DNA from: Eustoma russellianum
Lineage: Eukaryota; Streptophyta; Magnoliopsida; Gentianales; Gentianaceae
Assembly (NCBI GenBank): GCA_036186865.1
Contig: AP025057.1
Coordinates: forward strand, 27,674,087-27,738,086
Direction of reading: 5' to 3'
DNA length: 64,000 nucleotides
Position numbers and translations under genes: made by a program. Below the pieces are notes generated by a model. The model was not told the origin of the DNA. It did not search any database and saw nothing but the letters and a program-made list of their open reading frames with translations. Below are positions 32,370 through 45,561 of this stretch, piece by piece (position 1 is the stretch's first letter; the number at the start of each line of letters is the position of its first letter).

Positions 32370-33409
32370 ATTGAAAAGTTCATTTCAGATTCGGTTTTTT
32401 CCGGTTCTTGATTTTTATGAATTCCTTTAACTATATTAGTTTCATTAATCCTTATTTCATCTATTGATGCAGGATATTCTTCTCTTATTTGAGAAGTTGA
32501 AGCTCTTGAAGGACTTATTACCTTATAATCGAGTGGAGATATGTAATGATGTGAAGATCTACTTCCTGAACTATTAGATCTTGTTCTATAATCTATTAGA
32601 TTTTTGTTATCAAATTTTATTTGTACTATTCCTTCTTCAGACTGTATAATATTGATTGGATTATTATCCACATATGATTTTGAAGGAATCGATGCTTCCA
32701 TTACCCAATTATCTGGAAATTCAATTTCTTCCCATTTAATTTTTCTCCTAGTACTGATATTAGATTTACCAAAATTTGTTTCTATTATTATTGTTTCATT
32801 TATTGGTTTATCCATAATCCTACATTTAGGATTTAATGTAACCAATGGTTTATAATATATTCTATAACAGACACATATCACTTCCGATCCTGGCTTGTAA
32901 TCATAACCATGAGTTTTTATATTTAAAGTTAATGCATCACAAACATTAACATCTGATAAAGATAATCTTAAATTTGGATATATATTAAAATATACTGGAC
33001 CATGAGCCAGTGATGATTGTATTATACCAATCAATGATTTTTTCCAATTATTATTTCTAGCATCTCTTAAAGCTGCTAAAAAACTTTCTGGCAAACCTTC
33101 TAATGTTAAAGGTTTAAAAGCTACTTGAACTAGGCCAATATGAATAAATCTATAATTAGATTTATATCTACATAATTCTTTATCATTAAGTAATTTTATT
33201 ATCATATCATCTTTATTAATAGATATAGTTGATTCAGTAGTTTTAACTACCTGTTTCAACCCTAACTTCTCAAAAGTTCCTAATTGATAAACTATTTTAT
33301 AGTCTACCTTAGGGATTGTTCATTTATTAAGTAAATCTATATTATGAGGAATATTATATTCTTCTTCAATACTGTTTTTAACAGTATCTTCATTCTTGAT
33401 TATATTCAT
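32366..33409 (-). pseudogene. Viral movement protein, copy D, early nonsense codon
   Basis: As copy A: TGG to TGA at codon 30 (33320-33322), with the rest of the 30K movement protein frame open. It shares with copy A several differences from copy C, including the changes at DALTL, IMDKP and the C-terminal EKTESE segment, so A and D are the closest pair. Confidence 0.88.
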
Positions 33410-33457
33410 CAAGAGAATATGTGTTGAACTTTACCATATATCTAACCATTATCCATG

Positions 33458-33469
33458 GCTCTGATACCA
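33458..33469 (-). other. Minus-strand primer binding site, copy D/E boundary
   Basis: Minus-strand TGGTATCAGAGC, complement of initiator tRNA-Met, 60 bases before the copy D MP start. Confidence 0.88.
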
Positions 33470-34070
33470 ATTATTGAAACCCAGAACATAAAATAACATA
33501 AAATAAAAAAGACAAAGAACAAAGATAAAAACCAAGACAAGAATAAAACAAAACAATCTTCATCGTACTGGAAACTTCATTTAGGGTCTTAGGTAAATTT
33601 TACACAAATTAAATCTGGCTATGAATCTTATTATAATTCTCAGTACGCAGTCTCGCCCTTAACACGCCTTTATCCATTCGGCTAAAACGGGCTCCCGTAA
33701 TTTCGAGAGATTATAATAAACTCAGCCTGACTTAATAGTAACCTTTCCCAAATAGAATGAATTTCCTCAGTATAATAAAGATTTTTTTTTACCGATCAAT
33801 CATCCATCACAAAGTTGACAAATCCAGACATCCCGGAAGGGATTAAGGGTATAAACCCCCTGGCACACTTATGATGTTCATGATCGTCATATCTTACCAT
33901 ATCAAATAAATTAGATATACAGCATAGTTCAACACAGAGATGCTTAGCCTTCCATTAGGCTAAGAAGATTAAGAACAAAATAAAAGTAAGAAAAAAGAGA
34001 GATTACCTCAAAAATGAAAAATGGAAGACTGCAAGCTATTAACAGCTATATGCGAACAAATTTGGAGATT
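33470..34070 (-). other. Viral leader, copy E, single unit
   Basis: One leader unit, in contrast to three in the A/B array. It contains the same A tract and the same TTAGCCGAATGGATAAAGG element seen in all leaders. No long frame. Confidence 0.82.
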
Positions 34071-34151
34071 TTTATTACAAAAGAAAGTGTTTACAAGAGA
34101 GTGTTTTTCCCAAAGCTTGCCCTCTGTAATGAGGAATGGCTTCCTTATATA
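34071..34151 (-). promoter_or_regulatory. Copy E 35S-like promoter driving copy D
   Basis: On the minus strand TATATAA (34145-34151) then AATAAA (34071-34076). It would transcribe the single leader, the primer site and copy D, then cross the junction at 27528 into copy C antisense, because copy D has no 3' end of its own. Confidence 0.72.
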
Positions 34152-34345
34152 GACAACCTTCCGGATTTGAAATGCTAGTCTAAACTAAATTACAAATGAA
34201 ATTCAAATGAAATTTACATAAATTCACATGAAATTTAAATTTACAATAATGGCCAGTATAATGCCAAAAACCCAAGGAATCTTCCTTTTGCATAAGTCTT
34301 CATGGTGGACCAATATGTCTGCCATGTTGTCTCTTTAATTCAGAT

Positions 34346-35124
34346 CTAGCCGATTTCTCTGTTAATTTGTTGATGAATATTATCAATCATCCTCTGAACT
34401 TGTTCTTCATCCAGATCATCTAAATCTTGAGATTCTCCAGCTAATATGTCCTTTCCAGTCATAGATATATCTGAGCTGGAATCATTCATTTCATCTTTTT
34501 GAAGATTTCGTATAAGATCTTTCTTAATTTCTTCAAAATATGAAGATATCATCTCTTCTTTTGATAAGACTCCTTTAACCATCTTCATTTTTTGCATTAT
34601 TTGCTGAAAAGGGCTCATATGATCTCTGTGCTCCTCCATTTGAGCATTATATTTAATCAAAACTTCTTGGATATGATCAAGTGTTTGTTGTCCTTCAACA
34701 ACTCCTTCTTCATTCTTCTGGGTCATTTTCTTCCAGAATTTGGTATAAAAAATTCTTTTTAGTGCTGGAATATTCTGTGGAGTATAACCCACTCTGACTT
34801 CCCATTTCCAAATCCATGGAATTCCAAATTCCATAAAGAAATGCAAAGTATTCATGCCTGTTATTAAACTTTTATTGTTATGAGCTTCTATAAGAGCTGG
34901 CGAAACTTCAATCCATTGAGCATATAAACTCTTGTATGATTCTGGTAAAATATTAATTGATGGACCATATGATGCCCACCATTGATATAACCAATTTGGA
35001 ATTTTTTGTTTATAAACTTCAGGACATATCCTGAAAAACCAAGAATGTTTCTTCTTTGAGTTTTCATATAAGAAAGCCCTGTGAAATGCGTCAACATAAT
35101 CTCAGTAATTATATTTAACTGGAA
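34346..35124 (-). pseudogene. Viral ORF4, copy E, C-terminal fragment
   Basis: The last 260 codons of ORF4. Homology to the other copies stops at 35124, where host sequence begins. A TGG to TGA change (35102-35104) lies close to the cut. The 169-codon end (34346-34855) is open and nearly identical to copies B and C. Confidence 0.87.
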
Positions 35125-37085
35125 CAAAGACAGATGAAAATACGTTACATATGAACTCCTTATTTAAGTCAAAACCACATGTTTATACACTATTTTCTTT
35201 CTTATTTATCATTTTTACTAGTAAGTATATGACCCAAATAATCACACAATACTTCCAAGTTCCAGCACGTACGGTCCTTCCTAATTCCAAACCAAACAAG
35301 CGACAGTGGAAGGGTATGTTGGGCATTTTAATAGTTTCAGATCTATTCACTCACACGTGACAGAAGCCAACCTTAATCTTCCCTACAAAAATCAAACGTC
35401 AAAGTTAGTTTATCCGTGAGAAACATCCGTATCGAATTTTACTTTTGATTTCTCGGATCCCTTTTACACATTCTTCTTGGTGAACTAACCATACTCATGC
35501 CCAACTATTTCCAAACATTTATTTTATCAACATTTTATTTGACTTTTAGGTCTAAGCATGACTACAAATAATTAAACACCGCATTATTTTATAATCTAAA
35601 CATGATTTAAGTAATGATTATAGTCTTCTTCTAGACGGCTTGCGTATGGTTTGTTGAATTTCATTACAAATATAATCAAAGGTACTTTCAGTGATTAAAG
35701 TATGACCTATCTTTTTTCTGTTATAATTTGTCACTTATCAAATAAATATCATTCTTTTGATTATATTCGTAATAATTTAATTAATTTATTATTCAGATCA
35801 TTATTATAATCCTATATAGAACTTAGTACACTATCCTTGATCATGTTTTCGAATATTTTGGTTTAACAAACAAGTATCTTTCTCTTTTCATAAAATGACA
35901 CATGGGGTATTTGGTTGGGAGTTTTCTTTTAAGAGTATGAGTTTGGAGGAATCCAACCCATAAAAGTTGTTTGTTTGGAGAAATAGGAGGTAAGAGTTTC
36001 GGTTTGATATCTAAGTATTTAGTAATGAATATCGTTTTTTTGATATACTAGCCCCCTTGTCTATCAATATGGGGTATGACCAGTCAACGTCACCGGCTGC
36101 CGCCGCCGGCCGATCACTATTCCGGTCCGGCTGCCCACATTCGATATCCATTTCAATTCCGATATGTTCCAAACACAATCAATGTATATCATACTCATTT
36201 CTACTTCAATACCAAACAAATATCACTTTTACGTCCAAACCTATATAGTCCAAACTCATACCCTGTCAGACCCATTGTGATTCTGATTACGACACCCAAG
36301 AGCGAACTATACGCCACCTGAGCCACGTCCCAATTGTGTAGAAGCTCTTATCACACCCGGATACAAATCAACAAGGTTCAGAAACAGTTATAATTCAAAC
36401 AATAATTTTATCTATTGAAAGTACAATTAGTTTTAAATTGTCTTGAATATATACTGAACAATATCGATGTTGTGTCATGTTCTCAAACTGAATTCACTTT
36501 ATTGACTTGGTTTCTGCTAACAGGATACCGAATCTACAGGTGATGGATAGAATTAATCTGGGTTATGAATTATGGGTAAATAAAATCAACTTTCCAGATC
36601 AAAATCTCTGGCGACTCAAAGATTCTTGTAGTTGATTAGCTTCTCACCTAATACTCAAGAAACCCAATAAACTATATAAAAAATAAATGATTTTTTTCGT
36701 TACTCCCACTCCTAATTTATCGTCTCCCAACTCTCTGTAATTCCTCTGCATGTCTATGAAAAAGTAGGGAGCTTTTTTCTTGTTCCTCATAGAAGTTATC
36801 GCCCATTTGGTTTGCCATAATCGCCCTTCTCGAAAAAATTCACTCATTTCCGGACCCTCCTAAGCCTCTTCATTTTTGTTCTTTCCTTTATATTGAATCT
36901 GAATGTAAATTTATTCTCAAGAATCTCTATAAATCAGCGAGAACCATTGATGGGTTTGTTACTGATTGTATATAGTTCTTTTCTGAGTCAAATGAAGAGC
37001 TAAAGACCTCTACTTTCTTTCTAGAATTTTTTTTTCCGTATATATCCTAATTTTGTGTTTTTGAGGCTCTTGTTTGAGTAAAATA
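35125..37085. other. Intergenic region upstream of KASIII
   Basis: Host DNA between the viral block and the KASIII start. It is AT-rich with one GC-rich patch near 36080-36130. It should hold the KASIII promoter and 5' UTR, but no TATA box or motif is clear enough to mark. A possible MITE lies at about 35930-36265. Confidence 0.55.
35930..36265. mobile_element. Possible MITE with imperfect inverted ends
   Basis: The left side carries GAGTATGAGTTTGGA and the right side CCAAACTCATACCCTG, which are inverted copies. Similarity continues inward between the left CATAAAAGT...TTTGTTTGG and the reverse complement of the right end. There is no transposase. Exact ends and target duplication are not clear. 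Confidence 0.35.
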
Positions 37086-40000
37086 ATGGCGAATGCAGCT
37101 GGGTTGTTTACTCCTGCAGTTTCTAATGGTGTGGGGAAGAGAGTTTCTCCTTCTTTAAGTCTATATCGATCTGGGCTTTGGTTCTCTGATGGATTCTCCA
37201 CCAATAGAGTTGTGTGTTCTAGCTCAGTTGAAGGTGCAGAGAAACTTTCTCCTTCTCAAATCCGAGTGCCCAGGTAACCCTTTTTATACATTACATTTTT
37301 TTTCGTTAATTACTGTGCTTTTAGGCTGGAGCTGTGTTTGCTAGTTCAGCAGAGCCATTTATTTATTTATTTATTTATTTATTTTGTGTGTTTTGAGTTT
37401 AAATCTGGTCCAACTGGATGCCATGTGTTTGAGCAACAGAACAGTCAAGAAACTTTCTTTTGGCTTCTATAGCCAGTTACAGTGGTTTTCCAATGTTTGC
37501 TTCAGAGTACTGGAATGATTCTTTCATGGTCAATTTGGGTGTATTTTGACTTTGATGCATGTTAGGGTTTTTTTAGTTGGATAAATTCGAGAAAGAGTCT
37601 CACATGGTCATGCCTTCAATTGATTAATAAAAGTGATGGTCAATGCCATACCCTGATGAACTTCTGAAATTTGTTTGCTTTTTTATTTTTTATTTTTATA
37701 TTCCTATCTCATTGACTGAATTTATGATGCCATTGCAAATGCTTGTTTCCTCCAGTCTTTCTTTTTCAGAACAGCTGTATAAAAACTTCGTACGTCTCTC
37801 TCGCTTGCTCATACTTTTCTTTTTGTTCTTTTTTCTCCCATTTTGCATCTGAATGTCGGTAAGTAGGGCTGCTATTTTAGAAGGATGTTTTGTGTTGAGA
37901 TCATATGATCCACTTCCCCTAGATGATCAGACTACTGGTTTCATCTAAGAATAGAAAACTAAAGTATAATTCCATGGAAGTAGTAAAGAGGGTTAATAAA
38001 TGGGAATCAGATGATAATTCTTTCCGGGACCTTAGGGTATAAAATTGGAAAGGAGACAGAGATGCCACTAGATGTCAGATAAGGAAGTTTGTGATACTTT
38101 CTTAACTGCCGCGGTTTTATTTTGTTCTACGGGTACACTCAAAAGTGCGTTTGTCAACAGCTGCCATTTATTATTGGAAGGTGAAAAAGTTAATACTGCG
38201 AGCCTATGGATAAAATAGAGGTTGCTTTTCTTTGTGTTTGCGGAATAGTAACACTTTTTGTGCATCATAGAATCTCTTCTAAAAGAGTCAATGAAATTAT
38301 GCTTCTATGGTCCATCTTAACATATGATGACTTGAAACAGGCTAGCAAATCGAGGCTGCAAACTAGTTGGATGTGGGTCTTCTGTACCAAGTCTTCAGAT
38401 TTCAAATGACGACCTCGCGAAAGTGGTGGATACTAATGATGAATGGATATCCGTTAGAACTGGAATTCGTAATAGAAGAGTTCTTTCTGGTGAGTGGCCA
38501 TTTGTGTTTCTGAAAACAAGTTATTGTGCTTTGTTAGACGTCAGTTGTAGCTGTACCAACTAGTAGATAATAAAGACTTCATTTCAGAGATACATTGTTA
38601 AAATTCTAGTCGAAGGAATTTTGGATGTTGTCATTATGATGTCATTAGTCTTGCAATATTGACTTGACTGCTAGAGACCAGTGATCTTAATTATGATTAT
38701 CTTCCTTCCAATACTTAGTGCATAAATTTATTAAAATTGCTTCTCATCTTGGGCCTTCAAAATTTTCAGCTATAAACCTAAACTTACTACATAGAGCTTC
38801 TTCTTCTGTCTTTTCATCACTGTGATAATGCCTTCTGTGCTTTTCATTTTTATTTACTTATTTTTGCTTTCAGAAGTTGATAGAACCTGAAATGAGGAGT
38901 AGAGTTGATTCTCTGTTTCAATTCCGTTTTCTTCTTATTTCTCTTAAACCTACACCAATGATTAATATTATGAGATTTGTTTTTGCAACAACATTTTATG
39001 TATCAATCTATAGAGTGGACTTATGCCGATATATCTTTTCAGGAGAAGATAGTTTGAATGGTCTAGCTGTTGATGCAGCACGGAAAGCTCTTGAAATGGC
39101 CCAGGTTGACCCGAACGATGTGGATCTTGTCTTGTTGTGTACTTCAACTCCAGAGGATCTCTTTGGTAGTGCTCCACAGGTACATTCTACTGGGAATTGA
39201 AGTATAAAAACTAGCCTGAACTACTTCTCCCTCCGGAGATTCAGTCTGTATGTTGCCAGCGATGCATGTGTGAATAATTATATGCTAAAGGTCTTACTCA
39301 TGTTAAATTTGGAATAGCTTCATCATTTTGTTATAGCTTGGATGTTATAATGCTCATATGCAATCTTGCAAGGTTGATTGATACGTATCGAAGGTAGATC
39401 TGCCAAGATTTGCGTCAAGTAATTTAGAAATGTAGAAATATTCTTTTCAAAATTCCAAGTATCTTACGAGTCCATTTTGATGCTTTAATGGTGCATTTGT
39501 TGGAAAGAGATCTTCTCTTACGTAAATCTGTTATACTTGCTTCGTATCAGTTATAAAACTGGTGGCTCGAAAATCGTTGTACGTCCGTGCCCTTTTAGAA
39601 AGAATAAAAGCAAGACCATTGTCCTCACCAGATAAGTTTTCATTTGTCAGATCCAAAAAGCACTTGGGTGTAAAAACAATCCACTGGCTTACGATATCAC
39701 TGCTGCTTGTAGTGGGTTCATACTGGGCCTTGTTTCAGCTGCTTGTCATATCAGAGGTACACTGGATCCGATGCTAAGAATCGCATACAGTATTCTCACA
39801 TAAATTGTTTGAATCAAGAGCTTATAAATTGCAGGTGGATGCTTTAATAACGTGCTTGTGATTGGAGCGGATGCCCTTTCTCGTTATACCGATTGGACTG
39901 ATAGAGGGACTTGTATACTCTTTGGAGATGCGGCTGGTGCTGTACTGCTACAAGTAAGAATCATATTTTCTTGGAGATGTTTCTGAGTTCTTTCTTTTTC

Positions 40001-40571
40001 AGAAGTTAATTGTAGAAGAAGCCACATAAATCTAGTGGGGCCGCTTGTGTTTGTGCCGTCACTTTTGGTTTTTAGCTTCCATCAATGTTGTATCTTATTA
40101 GGACCAAACTTTGGAAGGCATAAGAACTCCAGCTTGATTGCGGTAGAGATAATGGAATTCTTTATTTGGATACCCTTAGAAAATGTGAAGAACGACATGC
40201 TTCAAGCATGTTTGGTTTTTGACTGAATTTAGTTCAAATTTATGCTGTTACGGCAGGGCTGTATCGTACTTCGATGTCTGAATCCCAGTCATGCTGAATG
40301 CTATGTGGGAAAATCATCATCTGTTAACCGGGAGTAGCTGTTTCCTTATCACACCCCGGCTACTTGTATCCCATTCATCCCAATATTTGATCTCAATGAG
40401 CAGAGTCCATATGCCCAATTCAAAGGGACCTTGTGCGACCAAAACTAATTACTCCTGCAAATCACTCAATAGCTTGTTGCATTATTTGATAAATGAGTTC
40501 CATTGCATTTGAGGAGCATATGGTTTAGGATAAAAAGAATAAAATAGTAGATAAATAAACAAATAGATAGC

Positions 40572-40620
<49 letters not shown>

Positions 40621-43600
40621 TGAAGTGGAAACAGAAGTTCCATATGGCTGATCCTACCTACTGGGAATAAGGCTCGGGTATTGTTGATTCTGGTGGTGGT
40701 GGTGCTTAAAGAACTAGATTAAATAGGGGGACCTAGTTTTTACATTTGGTTTGTTACTCTGGTGTGGAAAGTCTGTACTTCAAGTCCTGCTTTATGAAAC
40801 TATGAGATGGACTATAACCCTAAAAAAATTTGTGACCTAGTTTTTACATTTGGTTTGTTACCTCGGTGTGGAAACTCTGTACTTCAAGTCCTGCTTTATG
40901 AAACTATGAGATGGACTACAACCCTAGAAAAATTTGTGATCATACGAAAGAATTCTATCTGGGATTTATATATGATATGTGAAATGGGTGGAGCTCCAGC
41001 ATCTATAGTAAGACCAAAATGTGGAAATACGTAAAATTCTAAACCTTTTTCTTCTTCTGAGGGGTTACATTTTGTTTCTTGATGTTGGTTATACCTTTGC
41101 ATCAGAAAGATCCTGAACTTTCTTCAGGAGAAAACATGACATAACCTAGATGTTCTAATCGATCATAGGTGACTGAGAATTGTTGAGAACAAACAAAATG
41201 ATCGAATTAGGATATGCATTTTTTACTCCTTTCTTTTATTTTAGACTTCTACGTCTTTCCCAGTTAAGTTTCTGGCCATGTAAGCTAGATCCCAAGAAAT
41301 TCCGTCCCAGTACCAAATAGTTTTGTTACCAGACAATTTGAATGGACAGAGCGTAATGTCTCCTGTTTTCATAACTAACCTCTGCTGGCAATGTCTTCTG
41401 TGGGACAGGTCATGTGTCAAAGGGATACTGATACCTTCACTTTTTTCTAAATTGTGCATTTGTCCTGTCAAGTGTGTAGGCATGTTAATTAGGTCACATG
41501 AAGCTAACCAAATGCCAAGTTTTGTTCATTTTAAGACAAATTCGATCTCCTGACAAAATGACATTTAACAATTTATGGGTGAAATCTTAGAAAGCAGACA
41601 AGTGTCTAGTTCACCTTCAGTTTCTTGATTGCCTTTTCGCTTTCCTCTGTTTCCCCATTTGTTTCTGTTTCAGCTGGCGAATCTCTGTTGCTTTATCTAT
41701 TCATGATAAACGAGGATCTAGAACTTTTAATCGAATAATAAGGATTTTGGAAATACAATAAATCCGCAATTAGTTTATGAATGATATCAAAGGAAAGGGG
41801 TAGTTTAGTCTCTTCCTATTCATCTCTTGAGAAGATCAATAGAGAGATATCGATAAAATAAACAAGATTTACATATGATTTTCGATGACTTGGAAGAGGC
41901 ATATGATAAAGTGCCACGATAGATCCCTTGGAGAGTGTTTGAAAAGAAATGTGTTAGAGTAGTATATATAGAAAATTTTAAAGACATGTATGAGAACGCA
42001 ATTACAATCACAAGGACTTCAGGAGGACTAAGATCAGAGTTCCCTATTATAGTGGGTTTACACCAAAGATCTACATAAACTCTATTCTTATGTGCTTTAG
42101 TTATACATGAGGTGACTCAACACATTCAAGACAGATCCATGGAGCGCATGTTATTTGTATATGACATTGTGCTGGTAGATGAGACTAGTGAATGAATCAA
42201 TGCTAAGCTAGAATGTTGGCAGGAGACACTAGGGGAAAAGAGCTTCAAATTAAATCGTAAGAATACAGAATATATGAAATTTAATTTTAGCAACAAAAGA
42301 ATGACATTGGAACCTTGTGTGAAACTGGAGGACTAATAGATTCACCTGAGTGAGAGTTTTAGGTATTTAGGATCTATATTAGAGAAAGATAACGTGATTG
42401 ACAACGATATGAATCGCAAACAGGATGGTTAAAGTGGAAATGCGTCATGTCTTCTTTGTGATAGAAAAGTTTCAAAGATTAAAGAGAAATTATACAGGAC
42501 GGCAGTAAGATTCATATATTATACGAGTCTGAATGTTGGGTAGTCAATTATGAGTATAGACAAATGATGCGAATGTCGAAATGAGAATGTTATGAGGACG
42601 TGTGGACATACACGAAAAGATAAAATAAGAAATGAATATATAAGGAGAAAGGTTAGGATGGCTCCAAGGATTCAAGGTTAAAATGGTATGGGCATGTTCA
42701 AAGGCATCATGTAGATGCACCTTGTGCGTGAAAATGAATAAGGTGCATGTTAAACATGGGAGAGGGAGACCAAAAAAAGACATGGAGAGAGAGACAATAA
42801 GGAAGTATATGACTTATATGACGATTGAGGATTATATGGTGAATGATGGAGCACAGCGGAGACAGTTGGTTCATGTTAGCGATGCCATGTAGAGAGTGTA
42901 AGGCTTAAGTGGGAGTTTTATGTACTTAGGTCGAAATTACGGTTTATATGTAATATATTTTTTTGCAAGAGGCGCATTCTAAAAGCGCATATTATGTATT
43001 AGGTACTAGGAGACACAAAAAGAGAATTGGATTTAGGCTACGACTAAAAATAAAAAATAAATAAATAATTAAATAATGCGCAAGAGATATGATTGATCCA
43101 TCTAGTCTCACATAGTACGAAAAAGGCTTCTTGTTGTTTAGGGTGGAGGGGTTGGAGGTTGTTCATATTGAGAAATTCTAAGAGGTGGTTCACGAAGAAT
43201 GATCTGCAGATATTGTTTTGTGTACCTAAGACAAAAAACTGCCTGTACATATTTATCCTAACTGGTTAAAGTAATGACTTGATCGTGAAAATTATTAATG
43301 CATGATACTGTAACTTGCTTTGAAGACTTCTTTTTCTGCTTAACTTCCTTCAGTCACATAAGCATTCGCACAAGACGTCTTTTTCTATCTAACTACCTTA
43401 AGTCATGTTTACATTTACTCGTGTATAGGCTTGCGATGGTGAAGAAGATGGCTTATTTAGCTTTGACTTGCATAGTGACGGTGAAGGCCAAAGGTGTGTA
43501 ATCTATCTCTGAACTTTCTTATCCTTCCTTTACTGAAAGCAGAAACTAACTTTTGCAGGCATTTAAATGCAACTATCCAAACAAATGAAACAAATGGTGC

Positions 43601-44740
43601 TTTAGGTTCAAACGGTTCCGTGCATGGATTCCCTCCCAAAAGGTCCTCTTACTCCTGCATCCAGATGAATGGTAAAGAAGTTTTCAGATTCGCAGTTCGG
43701 GTTGTACCACAGACAATCGAATCTGCTTTAGGTAAAGCAGGCCTTACGGGCTCGAGCATTGACTGGTTGCTTCTTCATCAGGTATGTGAGGAAATAACGA
43801 AATTATTAGTGGAACCTCATCACCCTGAATTTAGTTATGTATCAAGTGGTTTACGAAGGAGATAAAGTTTTATTATCTTTCCTGTGTTCTCAACCCCCAA
43901 CCTTTAACAGATATGTTGTTTTAACATTAATGGTCCTAATTCCCACTTCAAAAATAATAAAAATAAATTGGCTATGCTTGTGTAAAGTTTACAACAACAA
44001 CAACACATACCCAGCATATCCTAACAACCGCAAAAGTTATCGCTAGGGTCTGAGGAGGGGAAGAGGCAGACAAACAATACCTCAATTCTAAAGGATAGAG
44101 AGTTCACTTCCAGCGAGACTTCCGGCTCTATATGTACCTGCATAGACAAATAATGAACGACAAATAATCTTGTGTGAAGTTTGATGGTTCTTTATTTGGC
44201 TGCGTGATAGTTAAAATTCTTATGACATATTTGATGTGGTAAGAATCTTGCATTCCTTCGACAATCAAATGTTCATGACTGCGTTGTCATCACATACATT
44301 TGTAAAGTGGATAGGGAGGGACATATTGGGCAGGGAATAAGTTGATCCAATCCTACTACTAAAACTAGTACTGATATCGCGATCTCAGTTTGTTGAAGAG
44401 ATCACTCTCTACCTATCAGTTGAAGGATTATATACAGAGGTCTTGCCTGAGAAAGGTTTTACTGCAAGTTTGTGATCCTGAGCCCTCAGCAATGTGCGCT
44501 GAAATGTTTTACTTGCAGGCAAACAAGAGGATAATTGATGCTGTGGCGACACGTTTAGAGGTCCCGTTCGAGCGTGTTATATCGAACTTGGCAAATTATG
44601 GCAACACGAGCGCAGCTTCCATTCCGTTGGCATTAGATGAAGCGGTTCGTAGTGGCAAGGTACAGCCAGGGCATACTATTGCTGCTGCTGGTTTTGGAGC
44701 CGGCCTTACATGGGGATCCGCCATCCTTAGATGGGGTTGA
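37086..44740 (+). CDS. KASIII: 3-oxoacyl-[acyl-carrier-protein] synthase III, plastid (eight exons)
   Basis: Condenses acetyl-CoA with malonyl-ACP to start plastid fatty acid synthesis. Exons by GT-AG joins and homology: 37086-37273, 38341-38489, 39043-39179, 39651-39756, 39835-39953, 43429-43493, 43559-43781, 44519-44740. They give 402 residues, close to the usual size of about 400. The first 60 residues or so are Ser-rich, a likely chloroplast transit peptide. The mature part begins near GCKLVGCGSSVPS. Catalytic residues: Cys178 in DITAACSGF, His328 in LLLHQANKR and Asn358 in NYGNTSAAS. The His-Asn spacing of 30 equals that of bacterial FabH. The stretch between exon 6 and exon 7 has a plant-type insertion. 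Intron 5 is 3.5 kb and contains transposon debris. The gene looks intact and functional. Confidence 0.95.
40569..40618. repeat. AAT microsatellite in KASIII intron 5
   Basis: About 16 consecutive AAT trinucleotides. Confidence 0.9.
40730..40937 (+). repeat. 104-bp tandem duplication in KASIII intron 5
   Basis: Two adjacent units starting GACCTAGTTTTTACATTTGG at 40730 and 40834, differing by a few bases. Confidence 0.88.
41860..42960 (+). mobile_element. Decayed RTE-type LINE in KASIII intron 5
   Basis: Translated fragments in shifting frames match the reverse transcriptase of plant RTE-clade non-LTR elements: DLEEAYDKVPR near 41890, a segment like HQ.S..LCALVIHEVTQHIQD near 42060-42130, then MLFVYDIVLVDET near 42150 (with the catalytic A-D-D decayed) and KNTEYMKFNF near 42260. 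Many stops and frameshifts make it a dead fragment. It lies in the sense direction of the host gene. Confidence 0.75.
43985..44145. mobile_element. AU-SINE-like fragment in KASIII intron 7
   Basis: ACAACAACAACAACACATACCC is followed by an eroded version of the widespread plant SINE text (GGGTCTGAGGAGGGGAAGAG, GCAGAC...TACCTC, AGAGAG, GACTTCCGGCTC). The order of blocks matches AU-type SINEs or the LINE tail related to them. Ends are not defined. Confidence 0.5.
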
Positions 44741-45556
44741 AATGATCAATGCAGAAAAGCGAGTCGGTAACTCAGACATTGTGTTTCTTGTGCGCAGTCT
44801 ACCATCCTTGTGCCAAATTTTGTGAATGGATGTATCTATTGGATTTGTGAGTGGGAGAATCTTGTTTTTGCTAGCTCACAATTATTTTGAGAGTTTTATT
44901 TATGGTAGCAGTGAATAAGTTCCCATTCTTTAATCAAGTTTTGTCTGCCTTGGAATTTATGTTGTAGACAGAAATCTGCTTTTTGAAGTACAAGAAACTT
45001 TTTTGCTGAATATGTGGTCTGGGTTGTGTTTGTCTATACATACATACTTGTATATAGATATATGTACCTCCTTGATCAATACATATGAATACTTTTATAT
45101 ATAGATATATGTGTGTTTTTGCGCACGCTTAACTTCCTCGAGGTGGGACATGAATCCGAAAGATGTACTGGTGTCGTGAGCATATTCTCCTTTGTAGCTA
45201 GGAATCTCTCTGACGTTACCTTCCGCAGACAGATAACTTGGTTTGCCGATGTGGAGAATAACAGTATAGTATGTGGATGTGGATTGTGAACAGTTTGGAA
45301 CCATTTTCGACATATAAACTGAAATTGCCTCATTTGGGAAGAAGATGCAACATACTAAAGATTTTCTAACCCATCTGTTGGGTTGGGATCATGTTACCTA
45401 CGTTGATTATGTAAAGACTGAGCATACATGGTTTGATTCTATTAAAAGCCTAGAATGTGGCACGGGAAACGGATTCAACATCATTTCCCATACATCACAT
45501 ATTAGACACTAGTTAAAAAAAGCTGAAAATATTCAAAACCATGATAAGAAAGGCAT
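44741..45556. other. KASIII 3' flank
   Basis: Contains the KASIII 3' UTR, with several AATAA-like signals but none decisive, and then AT-rich DNA up to the copia element. No gene seen. Confidence 0.6.
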
Positions 45557-45561
45557 GTTTC

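Larger units (their letters stand above)
6731..35124. other. Endogenous pararetrovirus cluster (Caulimoviridae), five pieces in mixed orientation
   Basis: Five closely similar viral segments lie end to end. A (6903-14316, minus) and B (14317-19584, minus) are tandem, C (19585-27528) is plus, and D (27529-33469, minus) and E (33470-35124, minus) are tandem. Copy C runs from one primer site to the base before the next, giving a genome of about 7.74 kb, which includes a 47-bp duplication. Family assignment rests on the 30K movement protein motif, coat protein zinc knuckle, D-S-G protease, YIDD reverse transcriptase, RNase H, lack of integrase and a tRNA-Met primer site. The gene order MP-CP-PR-RT-RH-ORF4 is closest to florendoviruses, but here the polyprotein is divided. 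Genus assignment would need an RT phylogeny. Confidence 0.92.

Noticed and set aside
6731..35124. LTR retrotransposon instead of a virus
   Set aside because: No LTRs and no integrase; a 30K movement protein, caulimovirid coat zinc knuckle and 35S-like promoter are present.
36057..36321. Two overlapping short frames upstream of KASIII
   Set aside because: No recognised domain and partly inside a possible MITE; a chance GC-rich open stretch is more likely.
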